DNA of 19,717 nt from an uncultured Clostridia bacterium (GTDB lineage Bacteria > Bacillota > Clostridia > Christensenellales > Aristaeellaceae). The stretch is taken from the NCBI GenBank assembly GCA_944363005.1, contig CALVTV010000141.1, forward strand, positions 1 to 19,717, written 5' to 3'. Under the pieces are notes generated by a model. The model did no database searches. It was not told where the DNA came from and saw only the letters and a program-made list of their open reading frames with translations. This document shows, in pieces, positions 7,581 through 14,246 of this stretch. The stretch's first letter is position 1. Each line of letters opens with the position of its first letter. A program made the position numbers and the translations under genes.

Positions 7581-7967
7581 ATGGGCTACTGGGTTTTCAT
7601 GCTGATGTCGGATCTGCTCGTGCCGCTGGTGATGATCGGCTTCGGCGCGCTGTTTATGTTTCGCCCGCCGCGCACCATCAACAGCCTGTACGGCTATCGA
7701 ACGCGCCTTTCCATGAAAAATGAGGACACCTGGGCCTTCGCCCATCGCTATGCAGGGCGCGTCTGGCTGATCGGCGGTCTGATTCTGCTGCCCATTGCGG
7801 CGCTCGCCATGCTGCCGGTCATAGGTCGGGACGAACAGACCGTGGGCACATGGGGCGGCATCGTCTGCATCCTGGAGCTCATCCCGCTGGCCGCCTCCCT
7901 CATCCCCACCGAGCTCGCGCTGCGGCGCACGTTCGACGACCAGGGAAACCGGCGCGCAAAACGCTGA
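7581..7967 (+). CDS. SdpI/YhfL-family small membrane protein
   Basis: The 128-residue product has three predicted membrane helices at about 4-26, 61-82 and 90-110. Between the first two is YGYRTRLSMKNEDTWAFA followed by HRYAGR (residues 37-60), the conserved loop of the SdpI family. SdpI protects Bacillus subtilis against the SdpC toxin and signals to a repressor. Many family members, however, are of unknown role and have no toxin nearby, as here. The ATG at 7581 has AAAAGGAG eight bases upstream. The frame is open to 7539 but that extension lacks a binding site. The role is uncertain; family assignment is fairly firm. Confidence 0.8.
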   Translation: MGYWVFMLMSDLLVPLVMIGFGALFMFRPPRTINSLYGYRTRLSMKNEDTWAFAHRYAGRVWLIGGLILLPIAALAMLPVIGRDEQTVGTWGGIVCILELIPLAASLIPTELALRRTFDDQGNRRAKR

Positions 7968-8020
7968 CGCATGCCTTTGGGCTCGTGCCGGATTCAGCAT
8001 TCCTGCGTCATCTTTGTCTA

Positions 8021-8049
8021 TTGCGCTGTCTGGCCGTTTTTGCTATACT
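8021..8049 (+). promoter_or_regulatory. Extended -10 promoter for the small membrane protein gene
   Basis: TTGCGC at 8021-8026 is followed after 17 bases by TATACT at 8044-8049, with the extended element TGC directly before the -10. The segment from 8041 through the following bases closely resembles the promoter at 17553. Confidence 0.7.
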
Positions 8050-8096
8050 GAAATCAGGATTGTTTCTTGACTTCAGTGCAAAAGGAGGATTTCGAG

Positions 8097-8327
8097 ATGG
8101 ATAAAACATCTTGGATCAGTGGGATCGTCAATATCCTGGTAGGCCTGTATAATCTGGGACTTGCTATCTGGATGACCCTGACCGGCGCTTCCGCGATAGC
8201 AACGGGCGCCCTATTCTTTGTTTCCGGCTCCCTATTGACACTCGGAATCGTTTTTCTTTGGGTGTTCAGGGCCAATGCCTTGAGGGCAAAAGAGAACGGG
8301 GGCTGTCCCGATTCAAGTGAGTTGTAA
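8097..8327 (+). CDS. Small two-helix membrane protein of unknown function
   Basis: I do not recognise this gene. The 76-residue product has two hydrophobic segments, about residues 8-28 (ISGIVNILVGLYNLGLAIW) and 38-62, joined by a short TLTGASAIATGA turn. The tail is hydrophilic and ends CPDSSEL. The ATG at 8097 has AAAGGAGG seven bases upstream and a good promoter of its own, so expression is likely. The frame opens earlier at 8067, but that start has no ribosome binding site. Codon use at wobble positions is less GC-rich than in its neighbours. A bidirectional terminator lies 135 bases downstream. Confidence 0.7.
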   Translation: MDKTSWISGIVNILVGLYNLGLAIWMTLTGASAIATGALFFVSGSLLTLGIVFLWVFRANALRAKENGGCPDSSEL

Positions 8328-8416
8328 CCCCAAACGCTATATCCTTATTCTGCATCCATTCTTCGATTGAGTGTCCTCTTGATCCCCGATTATTCCCCCG
8401 GCTTTCCATCTACTTT

Positions 8417-8434
8417 GCCGCGCTTTTGCGCGGC
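8417..8434. repeat. Perfect 7-bp hairpin
   Basis: GCCGCGC at 8417-8423 and GCGCGGC at 8428-8434 pair perfectly around a TTTT loop. No T-run follows on either strand, so it is not an intrinsic terminator by itself. It lies just before the bidirectional terminator and may protect transcript ends. Confidence 0.45.
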
Positions 8435-8461
8435 CTGCGGCTGCATTCGCCCTTTTATAGC

Positions 8462-8496
8462 AAAAAAGGCGCTCTCCGTCCTGCGGAAAGCGTCTT
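8462..8496 (-). terminator. Bidirectional intrinsic terminator
   Basis: Arms at about 8466-8478 and 8484-8496 form a 13-pair stem with one mismatch and one G-U pair around a five-base loop. On the minus strand it ends in six T (8462-8467), a classical terminator for the ABC importer operon that stops at 8513. On the plus strand TTTTATTCATTTT follows the stem, so it can also end transcripts of the small membrane protein gene. Confidence 0.85.
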
Positions 8497-8512
8497 TTAT
8501 TCATTTTATCGC

Positions 8513-10132
8513 TCATCCGATGCGCAGCGCACCGCGCGCGATCAGTTTGCCGTTTTCCCGGCTGAAGAGCAGAATGCCCTCGCCGGAGAAATCCAGGCGG
8601 ACCTTCTGACCGAGCTTGTAGGTCACGCCGCCGAAGACCACGCCCGTAAGCAGGAACCCGCCCACGCGGACCTTGACCGTCGTCTCCATGCCGGTGGGCA
8701 TGGCCGAGAAGATCTCGCCCTCCAGCGCGCCGCCGTCGTAAATATGCAGGTTCTCCGGCCGCACGCCGAGCACAAAATCCTCGTGCGTGAGCGCCGTTTC
8801 CTCCTCGAACTCGCTCTCCTCGACCTTGGCGATGTGGTGCTTGAAGCGCACGTCCTTGTTGACCTTTTCCACCGTATGCACGTCGGTATGCGCCGCGGCG
8901 GCCTCGTCCTCCCGGGCAAACCAGGCGCGCACGCTGACCGGTTCCGCCGGGGTGTATTCGGCCTTCACGCCCTCCAGGACCGTCAGCTCCAACGCACCGT
9001 CCTGGCGCTGCGTGCCGCGCGCGTCGATGAAGTTGATGGCGGGATTGCCCACAAAGTCCGCCACAAACAGGTTGTTCGGCCGGTTGTAGACCGTCAGCGG
9101 CTCGTCGTATTGCTGCAAAACACCGTTGTCGATCAGGCAAATGCGTGTGGCGAGCGTCATGGCCTCCATCTGGTCGTGCGTCACGTAGACGAACGTGGAG
9201 CCGGTTTCCAGGTGCAGCCGCTGCAACTCGGAACGCATCTCCAGGCGCAACTTGGCGTCCAGGTTGGAGAGCGGTTCGTCCATGAAGAGCACCTTCGGGT
9301 TGGGCGCGAGCGTGCGCGCGATGGCCACGCGCTGCTGCTGGCCGCCGGAAAGCTCGCTGGGATAGCGGTCCATGAACATGCCGATCTTCACAATCCGTGA
9401 GACGCGCCGCACGATCAGGTCGATTTCCTCGGCCGTCATCTTGCGCACACTGCGCACCGGCTTGCCCTCGCGAAGGACGGTGAAGTCCTCCGACAGCGTG
9501 CAGCCGTTCTTGCGATTCTTCTCGCGCTGGGCTTCGATCTTCTGGCCGAGCTTGTCGCGCTCGCGGGCGGCGGCGCCCTGCGCGTCCGGCGACGCCTCCA
9601 GTTTCAGCGCAAGCAGCGCTTTGGCCGAATACTGGCTGATCTCGTAGAGATCGATCAGCCGCAGCAGCGCCTTCGCCGTGTTCAGCTTGCCGCGCTTGTC
9701 ATAGCATTCGCGAACGGCGCGCACGACCTCCTGCGGTTTTTGAAGAATCTCGAGCAAGCGGCTTGCGGTTCGCGCCTCAAAGTCGATCTCGTCCATCTCC
9801 TCCTTGACGTTGGTCAGGCCGAAGGAGATGTTCTGATAGACGGTCATGTTCGGCCAGAGCGCGTAGTTCTGGAACAGGAAGCCCACGCGGCGCTTGTTGG
9901 CCGATACGTTGATGCCCAACGCAGAATCGAATACCGGCACGCCGTCGATGGTGATGCGGCCGCTGGTGGGCGTTTCCAGGCCGGCGATCATGCGCAGGGT
10001 CGTAGTCTTGCCGCATCCGGAGGGGCCCAGCAGCGTGACGAACGCATTGTCCTCGATCGTCAGGTTCAGGTTATCCACAGCGTAAAACTGTCCCCAGCGC
10101 TTGGTGACATTCGTCAGTTCAATCCGAGACAT
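8513..10132 (-). CDS. ABC importer ATPase with large insertion in the helical subdomain
   Basis: This 539-residue protein is the ATP-hydrolysing subunit of the importer encoded with the two upstream genes. Motifs in order are Walker A GPSGCGKT (36-43), Q-loop Gln88 in FLFQNYALWP, signature LSGGQQQRV (261-269), Walker B VLFMDEP (281-287), D-loop SNLD and H-loop His319. A TOBE/MOP-like domain starts near 360. In MalK or FbpC the Q-loop and signature are about 50 residues apart; here they are 173 apart, with a charged, largely helical-looking insertion at about 113-232. A second acidic insertion lies at about 406-446. The ATG follows the permease stop directly (TAAATG), with GGAGGG upstream. A terminator follows the gene. 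Confidence 0.9.
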   Translation of the reverse strand: MSRIELTNVTKRWGQFYAVDNLNLTIEDNAFVTLLGPSGCGKTTTLRMIAGLETPTSGRITIDGVPVFDSALGINVSANKRRVGFLFQNYALWPNMTVYQNISFGLTNVKEEMDEIDFEARTASRLLEILQKPQEVVRAVRECYDKRGKLNTAKALLRLIDLYEISQYSAKALLALKLEASPDAQGAAARERDKLGQKIEAQREKNRKNGCTLSEDFTVLREGKPVRSVRKMTAEEIDLIVRRVSRIVKIGMFMDRYPSELSGGQQQRVAIARTLAPNPKVLFMDEPLSNLDAKLRLEMRSELQRLHLETGSTFVYVTHDQMEAMTLATRICLIDNGVLQQYDEPLTVYNRPNNLFVADFVGNPAINFIDARGTQRQDGALELTVLEGVKAEYTPAEPVSVRAWFAREDEAAAAHTDVHTVEKVNKDVRFKHHIAKVEESEFEEETALTHEDFVLGVRPENLHIYDGGALEGEIFSAMPTGMETTVKVRVGGFLLTGVVFGGVTYKLGQKVRLDFSGEGILLFSRENGKLIARGALRIG

Positions 10133-11950
10133 TTAATTCCCTCCTCCAATACCGCTGTCGATGCTTGCGCCCGTCAGCTTGTTGATCACCGCGTTGCAGA
10201 TGAGGATGAACACGATCAAAATCAGGTTGATGCCGCTGGAGAACGCATACAGGCCCATCTCGTCGAAGTAATCGAGCATCGTGGTGATGATCTTCGTCTG
10301 CGAACACAGGAGCATGAAGAGCGTCAGCTCGCGCACGCAGGTGATGAACGGCAGCAGATAGCCGCTGATGATGGACGTGCGCTGAATGGGAATGATGATG
10401 CGCAGCATGCGCTTGTGCCAGGGGATGTCCTGGATGACGGCGGCCTCTTCAATCTCGCCGGAGAGCTGCATCATCGAGCTGAGCGCAGAGCGGCTGGCGA
10501 ACGGGATGTACTTGACCACGCCCGCGAGCACCAGCAACAGATAGGTGTTGAATATGCCCATGGAGGAGCCGAACACGAAGAACGCAACGCCGACCGCCAG
10601 CGAGGGCATCAGATACGGCAAAAACGCCATGTTGTTGACGTAAGCGGCCCATTTGCTTCTCCGGTTCTTGCTCACGCAGTAGCCCACCAGCAGGCCAATC
10701 GTACCGGCGATGAGCGCGCAGCACAGCGCCACGATCATCGTGCCCTTGAACGCGCCCCAGATGGCGTCGTTGAAGAGAATGCCCTTCTGGCCGTACATGC
10801 CGTTTTCGGTGATGTTTTCGCTGGTGATCCACCACTTGGCCGTCAGGTTGCCGGCCACGCCGTTGCGGATGAAGCTGTAATCGCCGGGGTTGGGCAAAAA
10901 TGTCTCGATGGCAAAGAGGATGATCGGCAAAATACCCGTGAAGAACGTCGTCAGGCAGAACAGCGCGCTCACCAGCGGCCTTCCGAGCTTGCCCAGGTTC
11001 ACCAGCGAAATCTGGCTCGATTTGCCGGTGACGGTCGTGTAGCTCTGGCGGCCGGACGTCGTCCTCTGGTTGACGATGAGAATCAGCACGCCGAAGAGGA
11101 TCATGATGACCGCCAGGATGCTGGCCTCACCCGCGCGCTTTTCGCCCATCTGCACGTATTTGGTGCACAGCGTGGTCAGGTTCAGGTAGTGCGGCACGGG
11201 GTAGGAGCCCATCGCGCTGGAGAACACGAGCAGCACCGTGCTCAGCACGGCGGGCTTGACCAGCGGCAGCGTCACGCGCGCGAAGATCTTCAGGCGCGGC
11301 GTGCCCATGATGGAGGCGGCTTCCTCGAGGTTGGCGTCCATGTTGCGGAAGATGCCGCCGATGAGGATGTAGGCGAACGGCGCGTAGTGCAGCGAGAGCA
11401 CCATCACGCTGGGGAACATGCCCTCGCACCACCACAGCGGCATGCGCACGCCGAAGAGCGCGGCCAGTAGGCCGTCGGATGTGCCGGTGACGACGTTGGA
11501 ATCGAAGAGGTTCTGCCAGATGACGGCCAGCGTCCACTGGGGCATGATGTAAGGAAAGATGAAGATGGAGCTCAGGTACTTTTTGAAGCGCATGTTCGTG
11601 CGCGTGACCAGGTAAGCGAACATGCCGCCGTAGACGATGGCGCCCACACAGGAGAACACCGAGAGCAACACCGAGTTGAGCAGCGGCGTCCAGAGGTTGA
11701 TGGTGGCCAGGCGGCCGGTAAACAGGTCAATCCAGTTGTAGAAGGTATAGCCTTCGGTCAGGCCGGTATAATGGGCATCGACCGAGCCCACATGCACCGT
11801 GACGGTATCCAGCAAAATGGAGATCATCGGTGCGATGGTGGAGACGGTGAGCACGATGCCCAGCGCCAGCAAAATGGCGTTTTGCGGCTTGGACAGGTAC
11901 GTCCGCACGCGATTCAGGCGCGCGCGGGAGCGGCTTACGCTATGCTGCAT
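10133..11950 (-). CDS. Fused two-domain ABC importer permease (AfuB/FbpB type)
   Basis: The 605-residue membrane protein contains two permease domains in one chain, as in iron(III)- or hexose-phosphate-type FbpB/AfuB permeases. About twelve hydrophobic helices are visible, six per half. The first half has a canonical cytoplasmic EAA loop EEAASIMGTPRLKIF with the conserved Gly. The second half has EEAAVIQDIPWHKRM, in which that Gly is Asp. The two loops would dock on the ATPase encoded next. The ATG at 11950 has AAAGGGGGG upstream. The substrate cannot be read from the permease; the neighbouring sensor genes suggest a phosphorylated sugar or similar anion, which is inference. Confidence 0.9.
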   Translation of the reverse strand: MQHSVSRSRARLNRVRTYLSKPQNAILLALGIVLTVSTIAPMISILLDTVTVHVGSVDAHYTGLTEGYTFYNWIDLFTGRLATINLWTPLLNSVLLSVFSCVGAIVYGGMFAYLVTRTNMRFKKYLSSIFIFPYIMPQWTLAVIWQNLFDSNVVTGTSDGLLAALFGVRMPLWWCEGMFPSVMVLSLHYAPFAYILIGGIFRNMDANLEEAASIMGTPRLKIFARVTLPLVKPAVLSTVLLVFSSAMGSYPVPHYLNLTTLCTKYVQMGEKRAGEASILAVIMILFGVLILIVNQRTTSGRQSYTTVTGKSSQISLVNLGKLGRPLVSALFCLTTFFTGILPIILFAIETFLPNPGDYSFIRNGVAGNLTAKWWITSENITENGMYGQKGILFNDAIWGAFKGTMIVALCCALIAGTIGLLVGYCVSKNRRSKWAAYVNNMAFLPYLMPSLAVGVAFFVFGSSMGIFNTYLLLVLAGVVKYIPFASRSALSSMMQLSGEIEEAAVIQDIPWHKRMLRIIIPIQRTSIISGYLLPFITCVRELTLFMLLCSQTKIITTMLDYFDEMGLYAFSSGINLILIVFILICNAVINKLTGASIDSGIGGGN

Positions 11951-11971
11951 GAAATCCCCCCTTTACCCAGA

Positions 11972-11999
11972 CGAGGGGCATGAGAACTCATGCCCCTCG
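11972..11999 (-). repeat. Perfect 12-bp hairpin between binding-protein and permease genes
   Basis: CGAGGGGCATGA at 11972-11983 and TCATGCCCCTCG at 11988-11999 form a perfect stem with a GAAC tetraloop. There is no T-run after it. Such hairpins after binding-protein genes commonly protect the upstream mRNA from 3' decay and so raise binding protein relative to permease; that role here is inferred. Confidence 0.75.
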
Positions 12000-12026
12000 C
12001 CCCGATGGATTGAGCGATCCCGCGGA

Positions 12027-13319
12027 TCACTTGTTGCCCACGATCATGTCGATCCAGTCGCCCAGGTCGAAGGAGACCTGCGCGCAGTATGCCGGGTCCT
12101 CGACGACCAGACGGCCGCCGTCGGCGGAAATCCACCACTCGTAGCCGCGGTCGTTCTTGGCGTCATACGTGTTCACGCCGTCCACGTAGCCGTCCTGGGA
12201 GTGGTCCTGCATGCAGACCGGGTTGGCGCTGTAGCCGCCCATGTCCTTGCCCCATGCGGCAAAGCCTTCGTTGGTGGTGGTCATGTAGGCGATGAACGCG
12301 CAGGCCGTCCACGGCAGCGGAGAGGTCTTGGGGATCATCAGGTAGTGCTTGTAGGCGTAACCGCCGATGCCCTGATAGCCCTCCTGATAGGCGGCGATCT
12401 TGACGTTGTTGACGGACGTCTCGGCGGATTCCTCCACAGAACGCAGCTTGGAGTAGACCAGCAGGCCGCTTTGATCCTTGGCGGAGGCGGTCACCAGCGT
12501 GTTGCAGATGGGGCCGTCGTCGGTCTGCTCGTTGTACTGCTCGCACCAGAGCTTGATGAACGCCAGCGCGTAAGGCGCATTCTCGGCCTCCAGGCCCAGC
12601 GCCGCGGCTTCCGGTTCCATCTCGGCGACAACCGCCGCGATGCGGTCCTTCTCGGCGCCCTCCAGCGCGTCAAAGGCGTCCTTGAGGTAGTTGGCGTAGG
12701 TCTCGTAGGTCAGCATATAGAGGAAGTTCTTGCCGACCAGCTCGGAGTTGACGCCCATGTACAGCGGCGCCTCGCCCTCGGCCACGAAGTCCCAGCAGTT
12801 GTCAAACGTCTTCTCGCCCACGCAGTTGTACATGAAGACCTTGTTGAGCGTTTGCAGCGCGAGCGGGTTGTCGTTGCCCTCCACGGCGACGCCCTCGCCC
12901 TCGGCCCAGTCCTTCGGGATGAAGTTGAGCAGGTTGCCGGTGTCGATCATCTTGGTCTGGATCTGGTTGCCGTCCTGAATGAGCGTCATGGCGTAGATGT
13001 GGTTGGCGCTCTTGATGTCGGCGTTGAGCGTGGTGAAGATGGAGTTGTTCTTGGGCTGGCTCCATTCAATCACGCCGTCATAGCTGGGGTCGATCGTCTT
13101 GAGCATCTCCACGAAGCTCGCGCCGGCCGTGCTGCCGCGCGAGGAGTTGCCGATGCCGTAGAGCGTCTTGCCCTTGGATTCCTCGATGGCCTTGGCATAG
13201 AGTTCCTCATTGCTCATGGTCTGCGCCTGAGCGATGACCTCTTCCACGGATTCGGCCAGCGCGATGCAGGACACCATCATCAGGGCCAGAGCCAAAGCGA
13301 CGCAAAGGATCTTTTTCAT
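12027..13319 (-). CDS. Extracellular solute-binding protein of the ABC importer
   Basis: The 430-residue exported protein captures the substrate for the fused permease encoded downstream. The signal peptide is MKKILCVALALALMM, then either a lipobox-like MVSC with Cys18 or a signal peptidase I site after ALA at residue 22. The mature part has binding-protein features such as GKTLYGIGNSSRG, a PKTSPLPWTACAFIAYM segment near the C-terminus and a tryptophan-rich end. It is longer than the FbpA/AfuA type encoded at 15880, so the system has two different binding proteins. The ATG at 13319 has AAGGGAG upstream. It is the first gene of the importer operon and has a regulated promoter. The ligand is unknown. 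Confidence 0.85.
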   Translation of the reverse strand: MKKILCVALALALMMVSCIALAESVEEVIAQAQTMSNEELYAKAIEESKGKTLYGIGNSSRGSTAGASFVEMLKTIDPSYDGVIEWSQPKNNSIFTTLNADIKSANHIYAMTLIQDGNQIQTKMIDTGNLLNFIPKDWAEGEGVAVEGNDNPLALQTLNKVFMYNCVGEKTFDNCWDFVAEGEAPLYMGVNSELVGKNFLYMLTYETYANYLKDAFDALEGAEKDRIAAVVAEMEPEAAALGLEAENAPYALAFIKLWCEQYNEQTDDGPICNTLVTASAKDQSGLLVYSKLRSVEESAETSVNNVKIAAYQEGYQGIGGYAYKHYLMIPKTSPLPWTACAFIAYMTTTNEGFAAWGKDMGGYSANPVCMQDHSQDGYVDGVNTYDAKNDRGYEWWISADGGRLVVEDPAYCAQVSFDLGDWIDMIVGNK

Positions 13320-13382
13320 GTGCGTATCTCCCTTCCCGGGTCGATGGGTTCAGGTGCGCGGTTATTCCATACCGCCTTCTAC

Positions 13383-13411
13383 CTTATATGATACGCACAG
13401 AATAACAAAAA
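13383..13411 (-). promoter_or_regulatory. Candidate activator-dependent promoter of the importer operon
   Basis: On the minus strand TATAAG at 13383-13388 is a good -10 box. The hexamer 17 bases upstream, TTTTTG at 13406-13411, is a poor -35. Direct repeats lie about 10 bp further upstream, so activator dependence is likely. The leader would be about 55 bases. Confidence 0.5.
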
Positions 13412-13421
13412 GGAAACTGGA

Positions 13422-13451
13422 CAATCCTGATATTTACCCCGTCAATCCTGA
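13422..13451 (-). promoter_or_regulatory. Direct-repeat operator for an AraC-type activator
   Basis: On the plus strand CAATCCTGA occurs at 13422-13430 and again at 13443-13451, 21 bp apart, which is two helical turns. Similarity extends to about 13 of 15 positions around each copy. AraC-type regulators typically bind such same-orientation repeats next to the -35 box. A weaker CAATCC lies at 13487-13492. The response regulator encoded next door is the obvious candidate. Confidence 0.7.
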
Positions 13452-13457
13452 CATCTT

Positions 13458-13489
13458 TTGAACAAATCACACGCGCGTAATCTGTTCAA
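13458..13489. repeat. Inverted repeat after the response-regulator gene
   Basis: TTGAACA at 13458-13464 and TGTTCAA at 13483-13489 are perfect inverted arms. With G-U pairs the RNA stem could extend to about 14 pairs around a four-base loop. No T-run follows on the minus strand. It may be a weak terminator, a processing site or a DNA-binding dyad. Confidence 0.55.
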
Positions 13490-13493
13490 TCCG

Positions 13494-14246
13494 TCAAGCG
13501 CGCTGTTCCTGCACCTCCGAGGGAGAAAGGCCGGTGAGCTTTTTGAACGTCGATGAAAAATATGCCACGTCCTTGTAGCCCACCGCCGCGGCCGCCTCGT
13601 AGACCTTCACCCGGCCGGTGGAAAGCAGTTTCATCGCCATGCGGATGCGATATTGCGTCAGGTAGCCGGTGACGGTCGTGCCGGTCTGCTTTTTGAACAC
13701 GTGGGAAAGATGCCCCTCGCTGACGTTCAAGTGTGCAGCGATGAGCGCAATGGAGATGTCCTCGTCGGCGTCATGCGCGGCGATATAGGCCATCGCCTCG
13801 CGCGCATAGCCGCTGACCGCGCGCTGCTCCGCCGGGGAAGCCGGTTGCGGGGCGGGCGTCTGGGCGCCCTGCTCGCGCATGCGGCGGCACACGCGCAACA
13901 CGGCGTGCGTCAGCTCCTGATCGTGAAACGGCTTGAGCAGGTAGTCGTCCGCCCCAAAGAGCAGCGCACTGCGCGCGTACTCGAAGTCGCTGTGCGCCGT
14001 CAGCACGATGCAATGTGCCCGGCAGTCCTCGCCGCGCAGCGCGTTCATCATCTCAATGCCGTCCATCTTCGGCATGCGGATGTCGGTGATGATCAGGTCG
14101 GGCGCAAGCTTGCGGGCCAGGGCCAGCCCCTCTTCCCCGTTGGCGGCCTCGCCCACCACCTCGCAGGAGAGCGCCGTCCAATCGACGCCCATCACAATCC
14201 CCCGGCGCACCAGGGGCTCGTCGTCCACCACGAGCACGCGAATCAT
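13494..14246 (-). CDS. AraC-family response regulator (YesN/HptR type)
   Basis: The 250-residue protein pairs an N-terminal receiver domain (about 1-120) with a C-terminal AraC-type double helix-turn-helix (about 148-250). The receiver has the acidic pair Asp8-Asp9 in VVDDEP, the phosphoacceptor Asp55 in LIITDIRMPKMDG, Thr83 and Lys105. The DNA-binding domain has IALIAAHLNVSEGHLSHVFK and VGYKDVAYFSSTFKKLTG. The frame is open to 14309, but the ATG at 14246 begins the canonical MIRVLVVDDE, has AAAGGGGGG upstream and overlaps the kinase stop (ATGA). Its likely target is the importer promoter just downstream of its own gene, inferred from position and from repeats there. Confidence 0.95.
   Translation of the reverse strand: MIRVLVVDDEPLVRRGIVMGVDWTALSCEVVGEAANGEEGLALARKLAPDLIITDIRMPKMDGIEMMNALRGEDCRAHCIVLTAHSDFEYARSALLFGADDYLLKPFHDQELTHAVLRVCRRMREQGAQTPAPQPASPAEQRAVSGYAREAMAYIAAHDADEDISIALIAAHLNVSEGHLSHVFKKQTGTTVTGYLTQYRIRMAMKLLSTGRVKVYEAAAAVGYKDVAYFSSTFKKLTGLSPSEVQEQRA

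Noticed and set aside
7581..7967. Immunity gene of a toxin system
   Set aside because: Only the SdpI-family loop supports it. No toxin, maturation protein or repressor gene lies nearby, and most family members have no assigned role.
11799..13391. Open plus-strand frame of 530 codons opposite the binding-protein gene, and similar frames at 9740-11470 and 18081-19571
   Set aside because: Each mirrors the codon periodicity of a recognisable gene on the other strand and lacks a ribosome binding site and family resemblance.
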